Counted from the first letter of the stretch, positions 42,789 to 53,141 are shown. The stretch is 64,000 nucleotides of DNA from Enterobacter kobei (GCF_001729765.1 NZ_CP017181.1:4464001-4528000); one strand, 5' to 3'. The notes: a model not told the origin generated them from the sequence alone. A program made the numbers and translations.

Positions 42789-43262
42789 ATGAAAACGCCC
42801 CTGATCACCCGCGAAGGGTACGAAAAACTCAAAAAAGAGATGGATTACCTGTGGCGAGAAGAGCGCCCTGAAGTAACCAAAAAGGTGACCTGGGCGGCAA
42901 GCCTGGGCGATCGCAGCGAAAATGCTGACTACCAGTACAACAAAAAGCGACTGCGTGAGATTGACCGTCGGGTACGCTACCTGACCAAGTGCCTTGAGAA
43001 CCTGAAAATTGTCGATTACTCCCCGCAGCAGGAGGGCAAAGTGTTCTTCGGCGCGTGGGTGGAGATTGAAAACGACGACGGTGACACCCTGCGTTTTCGC
43101 ATTGTCGGCTACGATGAAATTTTTGGTCGTAAGGATTACATCTCCATCGACTCCCCGATGGCCCGCGCGCTGCTGAAAAAGGAAGTGGGTGATTTGGCCG
43201 TCGTTCAGACTCCCGCCGGTGAAGCCAGCTGGTACGTCAATGAGATCGTCTACGTAAAATAG
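42789..43262 (+). CDS. greB: Transcript cleavage factor GreB
   Basis: A 157-residue RNA polymerase secondary-channel factor that stimulates cleavage of backtracked RNA. The N-terminal coiled coil has the acidic tip in WAASLGDRSENADY (Asp41 and Glu44 positions), and the C-terminal FKBP-like domain has SIDSPMARALL. I chose the ATG giving MKTPLITREG; upstream in-frame codons are not supported. The protein ends one residue before the E. coli terminus. Divergent from ompR, as in E. coli. Confidence 0.96.
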   Translation: MKTPLITREGYEKLKKEMDYLWREERPEVTKKVTWAASLGDRSENADYQYNKKRLREIDRRVRYLTKCLENLKIVDYSPQQEGKVFFGAWVEIENDDGDTLRFRIVGYDEIFGRKDYISIDSPMARALLKKEVGDLAVVQTPAGEASWYVNEIVYVK

Positions 43263-43349
43263 TCCGAGAGCGCCCTCCCCGGCTGGCATTTTGCCGTGTC
43301 AGCCCGTATAACTATCCCCTGATTTTTCGACTCAACAGATGATAAAGCC

Positions 43350-45680
43350 ATGATGAAAGATTCGCTCTGCCGCATTATTGCGGGTGAACTTCAGGCCAGA
43401 GCCGAACAGGTAGAAGCTGCCGTTCGCCTGCTTGATGAAGGGAACACCGTGCCGTTTATTGCACGTTATCGTAAGGAAGTCACCGGCGGTCTGGATGACA
43501 CGCAGCTGCGTAACCTGGAAACCCGTCTGGGATACCTGCGTGAACTGGAAGACCGTCGTCAGGCGATCCTCAAATCCATTGGCGAACAGGGCAAGCTGAC
43601 CAGCGAACTGGAAAGCGCCATTAACGGCACCCTGAGCAAAACCGAACTCGAAGATCTCTATCTGCCTTACAAACCGAAGCGCCGCACGCGCGGGCAGATC
43701 GCGATTGAAGCAGGCCTTGAGCCGCTGGCCGACCTGCTGTGGAATGAGCCGTCCCACCATCCGGAAACTGAGGCGGCGAAATTCATCGATGCCGACAAAG
43801 GCGTCGCGGACACCAAGGCCGCCCTCGACGGTGCGCGTTACATTCTGATGGAACGCTTTGCCGAAGACGCCGCCCTGCTGGCTAAAGTGCGTGATTACCT
43901 GTGGAAGAATGCGCACATCGTCTCTACCGTCGTGGCGGGGAAAGAGGACGAAGGCGCGAAATTCCGCGACTACTTCGATCACCACGAACCGATATCTACC
44001 ACCCCATCACACCGTGCGCTGGCAATGTTCCGCGGCCGCAACGAAGGTGTGCTGCAGCTCTCTCTGAACGCTGATCCGCAGTTTGACGAGCCGCCGAAAG
44101 AGAGCCACTGCGAGCAGATCATCATTGACCATCTCGGCCTGCACCTTAACAACGCTCCGGCAGACAGCTGGCGCAAAGGCGTGGTGAGCTGGACCTGGCG
44201 CATCAAGGTGCTGATGCACCTCGAAACCGAGCTGATGGGCACCGTGCGCGAGCGCGCCGAAGATGAAGCGATCAACGTTTTCGCCCGTAACCTGCATGAC
44301 CTGCTGATGGCGGCGCCTGCTGGCCTGCGCGCGACCATGGGTCTCGATCCGGGCCTGCGTACCGGCGTGAAAGTGGCGGTGGTTGACGGCACCGGCAAGC
44401 TGGTCGCCACTGACACCATCTATCCGCACACCGGACAGGCAGCGAAAGCGGCTGTCGTGGTTGCCGCTCTGTGTGAAAAATACAACGTCGAGCTGGTCGC
44501 CATCGGTAACGGTACGGCGTCCCGCGAGACTGAACGTTTCTTCCTCGACGTGCAGAAGCAGTTCCCGAAAGTCACGGCGCAGAAGGTGATCGTCAGCGAA
44601 GCGGGCGCATCAGTCTATTCCGCCTCCGAGCTGGCGGCGCAGGAATTCCCGGACCTGGACGTTTCATTGCGCGGCGCGGTCTCTATCGCCCGTCGTTTGC
44701 AGGATCCGCTGGCGGAGCTGGTGAAAATTGATCCGAAATCCATCGGCGTGGGCCAGTACCAGCACGATGTGAGCCAGACTCAGCTGGCACGCAAGCTGGA
44801 TGCGGTCGTAGAAGACTGCGTAAACGCCGTCGGTGTTGACCTGAATACCGCCTCCGTGCCGCTGCTGACCCGCGTGGCGGGCTTAACCCGCATGATGGCG
44901 CAGAACATCGTCGCCTGGCGTGATGAGAACGGCCAGTTCCAGAACCGTCAGCAGCTGCTGAAGGTGAGCCGTCTGGGGCCGAAAGCGTTTGAGCAATGCG
45001 CGGGCTTCCTGCGCATCAACCACGGCGATAACCCGCTGGATGCCTCCACCGTTCACCCGGAAGCCTACCCGGTGGTGGAACGTATTCTGGCCGCCACCCA
45101 GCAGGCGCTAAAGGACCTGATGGGCGATAGCAGTGCCCTGCGCAACCTCAAAGCGGTGGATTTCACCGACGATAAATTTGGTGTGCCAACCGTCACCGAT
45201 ATCATCAAAGAGCTGGAAAAACCGGGCCGCGATCCGCGTCCTGAGTTCAAAACGGCGACCTTTGCTGACGGCATCGAGACCATGAACGATCTGCTGCCCG
45301 GCATGGTGCTGGAAGGTGCGGTAACTAACGTCACCAACTTCGGCGCGTTTGTGGATATCGGCGTGCATCAGGATGGCCTGGTTCACATCTCTTCTCTCGC
45401 CGACAAGTTCGTTGAAGACCCGCACACCGTGGTCAAAGCGGGCGACATCGTGAAGGTGAAAGTGCTGGAAGTGGACCTGCAGCGCAAACGTATCGCCCTG
45501 ACCATGCGTCTGGACGAGCAGCCAGGCGACACCAACGCGCGTCGTGGCGGAAACGGCGGCGCTCGTGACTCTCAGCGCCCGGCCGCGAAAGCGGCAAAAC
45601 CGCGCGGGCGTGATGCTCAGCCAGCGGGCAATAGTGCGATGATGGATGCGCTGGCGGCCGCGATGGGCAAGAAGCGCTAA
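43350..45680 (+). CDS. yhgF: Tex-family RNA-binding protein YhgF
   Basis: A 776-residue Tex protein. Order of domains: an N-terminal helical Tex region ([24 protein letters not shown] near residues 28-51), a YqgF/RuvX-like nuclease fold ([16 protein letters not shown] near 330), helix-hairpin-helix motifs ([15 protein letters not shown] near 495) and an S1 RNA-binding domain ([21 protein letters not shown] near 655-675). A low-complexity Arg/Gly/Ala tail follows. The role in E. coli is not well defined; family members affect transcription and translation quality. Only the tail differs noticeably from E. coli. Confidence 0.95.
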   Translation: MMKDSLCRIIAGELQARAEQVEAAVRLLDEGNTVPFIARYRKEVTGGLDDTQLRNLETRLGYLRELEDRRQAILKSIGEQGKLTSELESAINGTLSKTELEDLYLPYKPKRRTRGQIAIEAGLEPLADLLWNEPSHHPETEAAKFIDADKGVADTKAALDGARYILMERFAEDAALLAKVRDYLWKNAHIVSTVVAGKEDEGAKFRDYFDHHEPISTTPSHRALAMFRGRNEGVLQLSLNADPQFDEPPKESHCEQIIIDHLGLHLNNAPADSWRKGVVSWTWRIKVLMHLETELMGTVRERAEDEAINVFARNLHDLLMAAPAGLRATMGLDPGLRTGVKVAVVDGTGKLVATDTIYPHTGQAAKAAVVVAALCEKYNVELVAIGNGTASRETERFFLDVQKQFPKVTAQKVIVSEAGASVYSASELAAQEFPDLDVSLRGAVSIARRLQDPLAELVKIDPKSIGVGQYQHDVSQTQLARKLDAVVEDCVNAVGVDLNTASVPLLTRVAGLTRMMAQNIVAWRDENGQFQNRQQLLKVSRLGPKAFEQCAGFLRINHGDNPLDASTVHPEAYPVVERILAATQQALKDLMGDSSALRNLKAVDFTDDKFGVPTVTDIIKELEKPGRDPRPEFKTATFADGIETMNDLLPGMVLEGAVTNVTNFGAFVDIGVHQDGLVHISSLADKFVEDPHTVVKAGDIVKVKVLEVDLQRKRIALTMRLDEQPGDTNARRGGNGGARDSQRPAAKAAKPRGRDAQPAGNSAMMDALAAAMGKKR

Positions 45681-45689
45681 GTGATAAAC

Positions 45690-45755
45690 GCCCGGTGGCG
45701 CTACGCTTACCGGGCCTACGGTTTTGTAGGCCGGGCAAACGCAGTGCCGCCCGGC
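45690..45755. repeat. REP/BIME-type repeat pair after yhgF
   Basis: GCCCGGTGGCGCTACGCTTACCGGGC followed in inverted orientation by GTAGGCCGGGCAAACGCAGTGCCGCCCGG. It is the same family as the copies after prkB, nfuA and malT. Confidence 0.8.
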
Positions 45756-45866
45756 AAGCAGGCCGCAAAGAATGAAAACAAATAGAGTGCATCCATATTT
45801 AAACCACTAATTATCACTTCATTAACAAATAACCCTCTTCTCTTTATCTCCGCATTTCAGCAAATA

Positions 45867-45880
45867 TTGAGCAAGGTCAA
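45867..45880. promoter_or_regulatory. FNR site of the feo promoter
   Basis: TTGAG-CAAG-GTCAA, a symmetrical match to TTGAT-N4-ATCAA at 8 of 10 positions. FNR activation of feo under anaerobiosis is established in E. coli. Confidence 0.65.
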
Positions 45881-45937
45881 ACAGGCCGTAAATTAATACA
45901 CCAAACAACATTCCGTCACAGTTTTATTATTGCTGAT

Positions 45938-45956
45938 AAAAACTATTCTCATTATC
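45938..45956. promoter_or_regulatory. Fur box of the feo promoter
   Basis: This 19-base window ends in CTCATTATC and matches the GATAATGATAATCATTATC consensus at 13 of 19 positions, between the FNR site and feoA. It predicts repression when iron is plentiful. Confidence 0.65.
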
Positions 45957-45998
45957 ATCCCATAGTTGATAATTTAACCTTTCGTGGAAGCAGGCGTT

Positions 45999-46226
45999 AT
46001 GCAATTCACTCCAGACAGTGCGTGGAAGATTACCGGTTTTACCCGCGAAATTAGCCCGGCCTATCGGCAAAAGCTGCTCTCGCTGGGCATGCTGCCCGGC
46101 TCGTCATTCCAGGTGGTGCGCGTGGCGCCGTTAGGCGATCCGGTTCACATTGAAACCCGACGCGTGAATCTGGTCCTGCGTAAAAAAGACCTCGCATTAA
46201 TAGAAGTCGAAGCCTTATCCCGATAA
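45999..46226 (+). CDS. feoA: Ferrous iron transport protein FeoA
   Basis: A 75-residue cytoplasmic SH3-like protein that supports FeoB. Similarity to E. coli FeoA runs the full length ([39 protein letters not shown]). I chose the ATG giving MQFTPDSAW; an in-frame GTG five codons earlier is less likely. feoB starts 31 bases after the stop. Confidence 0.95.
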   Translation: MQFTPDSAWKITGFTREISPAYRQKLLSLGMLPGSSFQVVRVAPLGDPVHIETRRVNLVLRKKDLALIEVEALSR

Positions 46227-46256
46227 CGAGCCAGCGGTTTCAGTGAGTCTAAAAAA

Positions 46257-48575
46257 ATGAAAAAATTAACTATTGGCTTAATTGGCAATCCTAATTCCGG
46301 CAAGACCACGCTATTTAACCAGCTCACGGGCGCGCGCCAGCGCGTCGGTAACTGGGCAGGCGTAACCGTTGAACGTAAAGAAGGCCAGTTCACGACAACG
46401 GATCATCAGGTCACTCTGGTTGACCTTCCCGGCACCTATTCCTTGACCACCATTTCGTCGCAGACCTCGCTCGATGAGCAAATTGCCTGCCACTACATTC
46501 TGAGCGGCGACGCGGATCTGCTGATCAACGTGGTCGACGCCTCCAACCTCGAGCGCAACCTCTACCTGACGCTGCAACTGCTGGAGCTGGGTATTCCCTG
46601 CATCGTGGCGCTCAACATGCTCGACATTGCAGAGAAACAAAAGCTGCGCATCGACGTCGATGCCCTCTCCGCGCGCCTGGGTTGCCCGGTAGTGCCGCTG
46701 GTCTCAACGCGCGCTCGCGGGATTGATGCCCTGAAGCTGGCGATTGACCGTCACACGGGAAATCACGACGTTGAGCTGGTGCATTACGCCCGCCCGCTGC
46801 TGCGCGAAGCCGATCTGCTGGCGCAGGAGATGGACAAAAGCATGCCTGCAAAACAGCGCCAGTGGCTCGGCCTGCAGATGCTGGAAGGCGATATCTATAG
46901 CCGCGCCTATGCCGGACATGCGGCAGATAAACTGGACGCGACGGTGGCCCGTCTCAGCGACGAGCTGGACGACCCGGCGCTGCACATCGCTGATGCACGA
47001 TACCAGGCCATCGCCTCGATTTGCGACGTGGTCAGTAATGCCCTGACGGCGGAACCCAGCCGCTTTACGGCGGCGGTGGATAAGATTGTACTCAACCGCT
47101 TCCTCGGTTTGCCGATCTTCCTGCTGGTGATGTACGTGATGTTCCTGCTCGCCATCAACATCGGCGGCGCACTCCAGCCGATTTTTGACGCCGGTTCCGT
47201 CGCGATCTTTGTACACGGGATTCAGTGGGTGGGTTACACCCTGCACTTCCCGGAGTGGCTGACCATTTTCCTCGCTCAGGGGCTCGGCGGGGGCATTAAC
47301 ACCGTTCTGCCGCTGGTACCGCAGATCGGCATGATGTATCTGTTCCTCTCGTTCCTGGAAGATTCAGGTTATATGGCGCGCGCCGCGTTCGTCATGGACC
47401 GCCTGATGCAGGCCCTGGGTTTGCCCGGCAAATCCTTCGTACCGCTGATTGTCGGCTTCGGCTGTAACGTGCCGTCGGTCATGGGTGCCCGTACCCTGGA
47501 TGCTCCGCGTGAACGCCTGATGACCATTATGATGGCGCCGTTTATGTCCTGCGGTGCGCGTCTGGCCATCTTCGCCGTCTTTGCGGCCGCCTTCTTTGGT
47601 CAGCAGGGCGCGCTGGCAGTCTTCTCGCTGTATGTTCTGGGCATCGTGATGGCGATCCTGACCGGTTTAATGCTCAAGCACACGATTATGCGCGGTGAAG
47701 CCTCACCGTTTGTCATGGAGCTGCCGGTCTATCACGTTCCACACCTGAAAAGCCTGGTGATCCAGACCTGGCAACGCCTGAAAGGGTTTGTGCTGCGCGC
47801 CGGTAAGGTGATTGTCATCGTCAGCATTTTCCTGAGCGCGCTGAACAGCTTCACCCTCAGCGGTCAGGCAGCAGATAACATCAACGATTCTGCCCTCGCC
47901 TCCGTCAGCCGCATCATCACGCCGGTCTTCAAACCGATTGGCGTGCATGAGGATAACTGGCAGGCGACCGTGGGCCTGTTCACCGGTGCGATGGCGAAAG
48001 AGGTGGTTGTCGGCACCCTGAACACGCTCTACACCGCGGAGAACATCCAGGAACAGGAATTTAATCCGGCAGCGTTTCACCTCGGTGATGAACTGCTGGG
48101 TGCCGTCGAGGAGACCTGGCAGAGCCTGAAAGATACCTTCAGCCTCAGCGTGCTGGCGAACCCGATTGAGGCCAGCAAAGGCGACGGTGAAATGGCGACG
48201 GGTGCCATGGGCGTGATGGGCGAGAAATTTGGTAGCGCATCTGCGGCCTACAGCTATCTCATCTTTGTTCTGCTCTATATTCCGTGCATCTCCGTCATGG
48301 GAGCGATTGCGCGTGAATCCAGTCGCGGCTGGATGGGCTTCTCCATTCTGTGGGGGCTGAATATCGCTTACTCGCTGGCGACGCTGTTTTATCAGACCGT
48401 TAATTTCAGTCAGCACCCACGCTACAGCCTGGTTTGTATCCTCGCGGTTGTCCTGTTTAACGTGATTGTTCTTGGCCTGCTGCGCCGGGCACGCAGCCGC
48501 GTCGATATCGACCTGCTGGCAAATCGTAAAACCGCCGCGACCTGCTGCAACAGCCCGGCGGGCGACTGTCACTAA
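46257..48575 (+). CDS. feoB: Ferrous iron transporter FeoB
   Basis: A 772-residue inner membrane Fe(II) transporter. The N-terminal G domain shows G1 GNPNSGKT (residues 10-17), G2 near T37, G3 DLPGTYS and G4 NMLD, followed by a helical GDI region. The C-terminal membrane domain holds two Gate motifs ([20 protein letters not shown] and the later region with [13 protein letters not shown]) and the conserved [11 protein letters not shown]. It ends with a Cys-rich tail ([10 protein letters not shown]). Full length; feoC follows after 10 bases. Confidence 0.98.
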   Translation: MKKLTIGLIGNPNSGKTTLFNQLTGARQRVGNWAGVTVERKEGQFTTTDHQVTLVDLPGTYSLTTISSQTSLDEQIACHYILSGDADLLINVVDASNLERNLYLTLQLLELGIPCIVALNMLDIAEKQKLRIDVDALSARLGCPVVPLVSTRARGIDALKLAIDRHTGNHDVELVHYARPLLREADLLAQEMDKSMPAKQRQWLGLQMLEGDIYSRAYAGHAADKLDATVARLSDELDDPALHIADARYQAIASICDVVSNALTAEPSRFTAAVDKIVLNRFLGLPIFLLVMYVMFLLAINIGGALQPIFDAGSVAIFVHGIQWVGYTLHFPEWLTIFLAQGLGGGINTVLPLVPQIGMMYLFLSFLEDSGYMARAAFVMDRLMQALGLPGKSFVPLIVGFGCNVPSVMGARTLDAPRERLMTIMMAPFMSCGARLAIFAVFAAAFFGQQGALAVFSLYVLGIVMAILTGLMLKHTIMRGEASPFVMELPVYHVPHLKSLVIQTWQRLKGFVLRAGKVIVIVSIFLSALNSFTLSGQAADNINDSALASVSRIITPVFKPIGVHEDNWQATVGLFTGAMAKEVVVGTLNTLYTAENIQEQEFNPAAFHLGDELLGAVEETWQSLKDTFSLSVLANPIEASKGDGEMATGAMGVMGEKFGSASAAYSYLIFVLLYIPCISVMGAIARESSRGWMGFSILWGLNIAYSLATLFYQTVNFSQHPRYSLVCILAVVLFNVIVLGLLRRARSRVDIDLLANRKTAATCCNSPAGDCH

Positions 48576-48585
48576 GGAGCACACC

Positions 48586-48822
48586 ATGGCGTCATTGATT
48601 CATGTGCGTGACATGCTGGCTCTGCAGGGCCGGATGGAGGCGAAACAGCTGAGCCTCAGCCTGCATACGCCCCAGCCGATGATCGATGCCATGCTGGAAC
48701 GCCTTGAAGCCATGGGTAAAGCCGTGCGGATCCAGGAGGAGGCAGAGGGTTGCCTCTCTGGCAGTTGTAAAAGTTGTCCGGAAGGAAAGGCTTGCCTGCG
48801 GGAGTGGTGGGCACTGCGCTAA
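48586..48822 (+). CDS. feoC: Iron transport regulator FeoC
   Basis: A 78-residue winged-helix protein with an [Fe-S]-type cysteine motif. Cys56, Cys61, Cys64 and Cys70 ([16 protein letters not shown]) match the enterobacterial FeoC pattern. It is thought to protect FeoB from proteolysis or regulate it. The ATG after AAGGAGCACACC is the clear start; the frame is open further upstream inside feoB. A strong bidirectional terminator follows. Confidence 0.93.
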   Translation: MASLIHVRDMLALQGRMEAKQLSLSLHTPQPMIDAMLERLEAMGKAVRIQEEAEGCLSGSCKSCPEGKACLREWWALR

Positions 48823-48832
48823 TATTGCACTC

Positions 48833-48862
48833 ATAAAGCCGGGCATCGCTGCCCGGCTTTAT
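48833..48862. terminator. Bidirectional terminator after feoC
   Basis: A perfect 13-bp stem ATAAAGCCGGGCA, loop TCGC, TGCCCGGCTTTAT. It lies between feoC and the convergent DUF1471 gene, 4 bases from the latter's stop codon. Confidence 0.88.
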
Positions 48863-48866
48863 CATA

Positions 48867-49136
48867 TTACTTATAGACGTCCGCGGTGGCGCGTACGTTT
48901 TTGGTCTGTTTTTCTGCACTGGTGACGACGTAGTACGTCCCGCCCATTTCATCCGCTTTCTTCGACAGCTCTTTTCTCGCATCCATCGGCGCGGTGGTGT
49001 CAGACGTAGAAATCTCACCGATTTTCGTCAGATTCATGCCGGCAACTTTATCTTTTTCCAGCTCTTTTGCCGCAAAGACGCCAAATGACAGTGACCCAAT
49101 AACCAGAGAAGTGACAATACCTGTAACAAGTTTCAT
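48867..49136 (-). CDS. DUF1471 (YhcN/BhsA-McbA family) small periplasmic protein
   Basis: An 89-residue exported protein. A signal peptide (MKLVTGIVTSLVIGSLSFGVFA) precedes a mature part of the BhsA/McbA/YdgH domain family: a conserved start (KVAGMNLTKIGEISTSD) and end (GTYYVVTSAEKQTKNVRATADVYK). E. coli relatives are stress-induced and affect biofilm and surface properties; the role of this paralogue is unknown. I chose the inner ATG because GGAGAG lies 8 bases upstream. In E. coli this position between feoC and bioH is taken by the transposase-like rpnA (yhgA), so the locus differs. Confidence 0.85.
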   Translation of the reverse strand: MKLVTGIVTSLVIGSLSFGVFAAKELEKDKVAGMNLTKIGEISTSDTTAPMDARKELSKKADEMGGTYYVVTSAEKQTKNVRATADVYK

Positions 49137-49247
49137 AGCCTGACTCTCCATAGGATTGTTGTTTTGATCATCGTAGGCATAACAACCGCAACGACATCTG
49201 GAGTATGGTTGCGGTGTGTAACTTTTTCCAGGCTGGATAGAAAATAA

Positions 49248-50021
49248 TCAGTCTAAACGTTGACTTAACGCAATGAGCGCTGAACAAAATTCCGTCGGAT
49301 GAGAGATAAACGGGGCATGCGCGGCTTTGGCAATGACCTGCGATTCGCTGTCCGGCCAGAGGGAGTCCAGCAAAGGCACCACTTTGCGCGGCACCAGCCC
49401 GTCAAGATAACCATAGATACGCAGATGCGGCATCGTCAGCGCGGCCAGCGGCTCACGCAGATCGACCGTTTTCAGAATTTCAAGGCCGCCGTTGAGCACC
49501 TCAACGTCCGGCATCGGCAAAGAGAGCACCACCTGCTTCAGCGCTCTGGCATCCTGTCGCGCGGTTTCGGTGCCCATCGTCTGTAGCGCGAGGAACCGCT
49601 CTACGGTCCGCTGGAAATCGTCACTCAGCTGCTGCTGGAAACCCGCCAGCACGTCAGGCTTTATGCCGGGCCACGTCTCCTGCGCGCTAAAGCAGGGCGA
49701 TGAGGCCACCGTCACCAGCGCGTTTACGCGCTCGGGCCAGGAAAGCGCAATCTGGCTTGCCACCAGCCCACCCAGGCTCCAGCCCAGCCAGATGGCATGT
49801 TGTGGCGCCGCGTTCAGCACCTCCTGCGCCATCTCTTCGAGCGTCATCGCACCATAACCGTGGCTACGGCCATACCCCGGTAGATCAACCAGATGTAACG
49901 TAAATTGCGAGGCTAGTTCCTCGTTTATGCAATGCCATACTTCTGCATTCAGGCCCCATCCGTGCAGCAGCACAAGATGGCAATTTCCTGTCCCAACGGT
50001 CTGCCACCACAGCGTCTTCAT
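49248..50021 (-). CDS. bioH: Pimeloyl-[acyl-carrier protein] methyl ester esterase
   Basis: A 257-residue alpha/beta hydrolase that removes the methyl group from pimeloyl-ACP methyl ester, gating entry to biotin synthesis. The triad is visible: Ser82 (GWSLGG), Asp207 (YGYLDGL) and His235 (KAAHAPF), identical in position to E. coli BioH. It is divergent from gntX with a 36-base gap. It is not linked to bioABFCD, as usual in enterobacteria. Confidence 0.97.
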   Translation of the reverse strand: MKTLWWQTVGTGNCHLVLLHGWGLNAEVWHCINEELASQFTLHLVDLPGYGRSHGYGAMTLEEMAQEVLNAAPQHAIWLGWSLGGLVASQIALSWPERVNALVTVASSPCFSAQETWPGIKPDVLAGFQQQLSDDFQRTVERFLALQTMGTETARQDARALKQVVLSLPMPDVEVLNGGLEILKTVDLREPLAALTMPHLRIYGYLDGLVPRKVVPLLDSLWPDSESQVIAKAAHAPFISHPTEFCSALIALSQRLD

Positions 50022-50057
50022 CAGTTACTGTTCTCTTTTTTCACATGGAGGTTGAAC

Positions 50058-50741
50058 ATGCTAACAGTGCCCGGCTTGTGCTGGCTATGCAAAATGCCGC
50101 TTGCCCTTAGCGCCTGGGGCGTCTGTTCCGTCTGCACGCGTTCGCTGGAAAGGCGTATCACCACCTGCCCACAATGTGGTTTACCCGCCGCGAACCGCTA
50201 TTTACCCTGTGGCCGCTGCCTGAAAAAACCCCCGCCGTGGAGCGCGCTGGTGGCGGTGGATGATTACGTTCGACCGCTGAGCAGGTTGATTCACGCCCTG
50301 AAGTTTTCCGGCCAGAGCTCGCTGGCACCGCCCCTTGCCCGCCTGTTATTGCTGGCGGTTTTACAGGCACGGCGAACCCGCGCCCTGCCGAAAATTGATA
50401 TGGTGGTCAATGTTCCCCTGTATCGCCATCGCCACTGGCGGCGTGGTTACAATCAGAGCGACCTGCTCTGCCGTCCGCTCGCCCGCTGGCTCGGCTGTCG
50501 ATACACTGCCAGCGCACTCACCCGCGTACATGCCACCGCCGTTCAGCATCAGCTCAACGCCCGGCTGCGCAAAAGAAACCTCAAAAATGCCTTTCGCCTT
50601 GAATTGGCGGTTAACGGCCTCCATATCGCGATTGTGGATGATGTCGTCACCACAGGCAGTACCGTTGCTGAACTTTCCCGACTGCTTTTGCGAAGCGGCG
50701 CCGCGTCGGTTCAGGTATGGTGTCTGTGCCGTACCTTGTAG
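50058..50741 (+). CDS. gntX: ComF-family phosphoribosyltransferase-like protein GntX
   Basis: A 227-residue ComFC-type protein. An N-terminal zinc-binding region (CWLCKMP, CSVCTRSL, CPQCGLPA, CGRC) precedes a type I phosphoribosyltransferase fold with the PRPP motif IVDDVVTTGST near residue 190. In E. coli it was tied to gluconate use and to growth on DNA; the exact reaction is unknown. I chose the ATG after GGAGGTTGAAC, giving MLTVPGLCW and the E. coli length. nfuA follows. Confidence 0.93.
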   Translation: MLTVPGLCWLCKMPLALSAWGVCSVCTRSLERRITTCPQCGLPAANRYLPCGRCLKKPPPWSALVAVDDYVRPLSRLIHALKFSGQSSLAPPLARLLLLAVLQARRTRALPKIDMVVNVPLYRHRHWRRGYNQSDLLCRPLARWLGCRYTASALTRVHATAVQHQLNARLRKRNLKNAFRLELAVNGLHIAIVDDVVTTGSTVAELSRLLLRSGAASVQVWCLCRTL

Positions 50742-50802
50742 CCCTTCTTCAATGGGCGTATGATTATACCCAGGTAATTTAGTCAACTATTAGGCCAAAG
50801 CT

Positions 50803-51378
50803 ATGATCCGTATTTCCGATTCTGCACAAGCGCACTTTGCCAAACTGCTGGCAAATCAGGAAGAAGGGACGCAGATCCGCGTGTTTGTGATTAACCCGGG
50901 CACGCCGAATGCAGAATGCGGTGTCTCTTATTGTCCGCCAGACGCTGTGGAAGCAACTGACACTGCCCTTAAGTTTGAACAGCTCACCGCTTATGTTGAT
51001 GAGCTGAGCGCGCCGTATCTTGAAGATGCGGAGATCGACTTCGTCACCGACCAGCTGGGCTCTCAGCTGACCCTGAAAGCGCCGAACGCCAAAATGCGTA
51101 AAGTCTCCGACGATGCCCCGCTGATGGAGCGCGTTGAATATCTGCTGCAATCCCAGATCAACCCCCAGCTGGCGGGTCATGGTGGTCGCGTTTCCCTGAT
51201 GGAAATCACGGAAGACGGCCTGGCGATCCTGCAGTTTGGCGGCGGCTGTAACGGTTGCTCTATGGTCGATGTGACGCTGAAAGAAGGGATCGAGAAGCAG
51301 CTGCTGAACGAGTTCCCGGAACTGAAAGGCGTACGTGACCTGACCGAGCACCAGCGCGGCGAGCATTCTTACTACTAA
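50803..51378 (+). CDS. nfuA: Fe-S biogenesis protein NfuA
   Basis: A 191-residue Fe-S carrier. An N-terminal degenerate A-type domain (residues 1-100) is joined to a C-terminal Nfu domain with the cluster-binding pair Cys149 and Cys152 (GGGCNGCSM). It delivers [4Fe-4S] clusters to targets under stress. Length and motif equal the E. coli protein. A REP pair lies between it and gntT. Confidence 0.98.
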   Translation: MIRISDSAQAHFAKLLANQEEGTQIRVFVINPGTPNAECGVSYCPPDAVEATDTALKFEQLTAYVDELSAPYLEDAEIDFVTDQLGSQLTLKAPNAKMRKVSDDAPLMERVEYLLQSQINPQLAGHGGRVSLMEITEDGLAILQFGGGCNGCSMVDVTLKEGIEKQLLNEFPELKGVRDLTEHQRGEHSYY

Positions 51379-51390
51379 GCCGTCTGCCTT

Positions 51391-51484
51391 TGCCCGGTGG
51401 CGCTGCGCTTACCGGGCCTACAAAACTGTTACTGTATCCCAATCGCAGGCCGGGTAAGGCTAAGCCGCCACCCGGCTTTTGTTT
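51391..51484. repeat. REP/BIME-type repeat pair after nfuA
   Basis: TGCCCGGTGGCGCTGCGCTTACCGGGC, a spacer, then the inverted unit GCCGGGTAAGGCTAAGCCGCCACCCGGC followed by TTTTG. The second unit may act as the nfuA terminator. Confidence 0.8.
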
Positions 51485-51563
51485 TCCCGCCGCGCCTCCT
51501 CTATATGTTGACCTGCGTCTCATAATTCACATTTTGCCTGCCTGGGTGATTCTCAACCACGCC

Positions 51564-51579
51564 ATGTTACCCGTATCAT
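51564..51579. promoter_or_regulatory. GntR operator 1 of gntT
   Basis: ATGTTA-CCCG-TATCAT fits the ATGTTA-N4-TAACAT gluconate repressor operator with one mismatch. Confidence 0.75.
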
Positions 51580-51703
51580 TCTCGTGGGCACTAAGCACAC
51601 TCATAACAGCCGACTAAACTTAATGGTTTGCAAGGCATCAGTATTAGTGCCGTTACTTCTCTGTTCCCAGTTGGGACAATCGGAATGTGTCGTTGAAACA
51701 ATG

Positions 51704-51719
51704 ACGTTACCCATAACAA
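51704..51719. promoter_or_regulatory. GntR operator 2 of gntT
   Basis: ACGTTA-CCCA-TAACAA, two mismatches from the operator consensus, 19 bases before the gntT ATG. Its centre is 140 bp from operator 1, a spacing that could allow looping. Confidence 0.7.
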
Positions 51720-51738
51720 TTCAAAGGCCAGGTAAATC

Positions 51739-53055
51739 ATGCCATTAGTCATCGTTGCTATCGGTGTTGTGTTATTACTGCTCTTGATGATCCGTTTCAA
51801 AATGAATGGATTTATCGCTCTGGTTCTGGTGGCACTTGCAGTCGGTCTGATGCAGGGTATGCCGCTGGTTAAAGTTATCAGCTCCATTAAAGCCGGTGTC
51901 GGCGGCACGCTCGGCAGCCTGGCGCTGATCATGGGCTTCGGTGCCATGCTCGGCAAAATGCTGGCAGACTGTGGCGGCGCGCAGCGTATTGCCACCACGC
52001 TTATCGACAAATTTGGTAAGAAGAACATTCAGTGGGCGGTGGTGTTGACCGGTTTTACCGTCGGTTTCGCGCTGTTCTATGAAGTGGGCTTCGTGCTGAT
52101 GCTGCCACTGGTGTTCACCATCGCAGCGGCGGCTAACATTCCGCTGCTGTTTGTGGGTGTGCCAATGGCTGCGGCGCTGTCCGTGACCCACGGCTTCCTG
52201 CCACCTCACCCGGGCCCAACGGCAATCGCCACCATCTTCCACGCCGATATGGGTAAAACCCTGCTGTTCGGTACGATTCTGGCAATCCCGACCGTGATTC
52301 TGGCAGGCCCGGTATATGCCCGCTTCCTGAAAGGTATCGATAAGCCAATTCCGGAAGGTCTGTACAGCGCGAAAACCTTCACCGAAGAAGAGATGCCAGG
52401 CTTTGGCGTCAGCGTCTGGACCTCACTGGTACCGGTGATCCTGATGGCGATGCGCGCCGTGGCAGAGATGATCCTGCCGAAAGGTCATGCGTTCCTGGGC
52501 GTGGCAGAGTTCCTGGGCGATCCGGTCATGGCTACGCTGATTGCCGTCCTGATCGCGATGTTCACCTTCGGTCTGAACCGGGGTCGTTCAATGGATCAGA
52601 TCAACGACACATTGACCTCTTCCATCAAAATTATTGCCATGATGCTCCTGATCATCGGCGGTGGCGGTGCGTTCAAGCAGGTGCTGGTTGACAGCGGCGT
52701 GGACAAATACATCGCTGCGATGATGCACGAAACCAACGTGTCGCCGCTCCTGATGGCCTGGTCTATTGCCGCGGTTCTGCGTATTGCGCTGGGTTCTGCA
52801 ACCGTTGCTGCGATTACTGCAGGCGGTATCGTTGCGCCGCTGATTGCCACCACGGGCGTCAGTCCTGAGCTGATGGTTATCGCGGTCGGTTCCGGTAGCG
52901 TGATTTTCTCTCACGTGAACGACCCGGGCTTCTGGCTGTTTAAGGAGTACTTCAACCTGACCATCGGTGAAACCATCAAGTCCTGGTCCGCGCTGGAAAC
53001 CATTATTTCGGTGTGTGGCCTGGTTGGGGTGCTGCTGTTGAATATGGTGGTTTGA
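51739..53055 (+). CDS. gntT: High-affinity gluconate transporter
   Basis: A 438-residue inner membrane permease of the gluconate:proton symporter (GntP) family, with 12-14 hydrophobic segments. Family motifs include ALIMGFGAMLGKMLADCGGA near residue 62, HGFLPPHPGPTAIA near 154 and FSHVNDPGFWLFKEYF near 395. It is nearly the E. coli protein throughout. Two GntR operators flank the promoter region, predicting induction by gluconate. It converges with malQ across a REP and a terminator. Confidence 0.97.
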   Translation: MPLVIVAIGVVLLLLLMIRFKMNGFIALVLVALAVGLMQGMPLVKVISSIKAGVGGTLGSLALIMGFGAMLGKMLADCGGAQRIATTLIDKFGKKNIQWAVVLTGFTVGFALFYEVGFVLMLPLVFTIAAAANIPLLFVGVPMAAALSVTHGFLPPHPGPTAIATIFHADMGKTLLFGTILAIPTVILAGPVYARFLKGIDKPIPEGLYSAKTFTEEEMPGFGVSVWTSLVPVILMAMRAVAEMILPKGHAFLGVAEFLGDPVMATLIAVLIAMFTFGLNRGRSMDQINDTLTSSIKIIAMMLLIIGGGGAFKQVLVDSGVDKYIAAMMHETNVSPLLMAWSIAAVLRIALGSATVAAITAGGIVAPLIATTGVSPELMVIAVGSGSVIFSHVNDPGFWLFKEYFNLTIGETIKSWSALETIISVCGLVGVLLLNMVV

Positions 53056-53063
53056 TGTCATAA

Positions 53064-53136
53064 GTCGGGTGGCGGCTTCGCCTTACCCGACCTACTGGCT
53101 CCATGTAGGCCCGGTAAGCGTAGCGCCACCGGGCAA
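53064..53136. repeat. REP/BIME-type repeat pair between gntT and malQ
   Basis: GTCGGGTGGCGGCTTCGCCTTACCCGAC, a spacer, then GCCCGGTAAGCGTAGCGCCACCGGGC in inverted orientation. It combines the two REP variants seen elsewhere in the window. Confidence 0.82.
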
Positions 53137-53141
53137 TAAAA

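Larger units (their letters stand above)
45681..45998. promoter_or_regulatory. yhgF-feoA intergenic region
   Basis: This 318-base gap holds a REP pair (45690-45755) next to yhgF, then an AT-rich stretch with an FNR site (45867-45880) and a Fur box (45938-45956) leading to feoA. No gene is seen. Confidence 0.7.
51379..51738. promoter_or_regulatory. nfuA-gntT intergenic region
   Basis: A 360-base gap with a REP pair (51391-51484) next to nfuA, then the gntT promoter region with two GntR operators. I see no convincing CRP site, although E. coli gntT is CRP-activated. No gene is seen. Confidence 0.7.
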
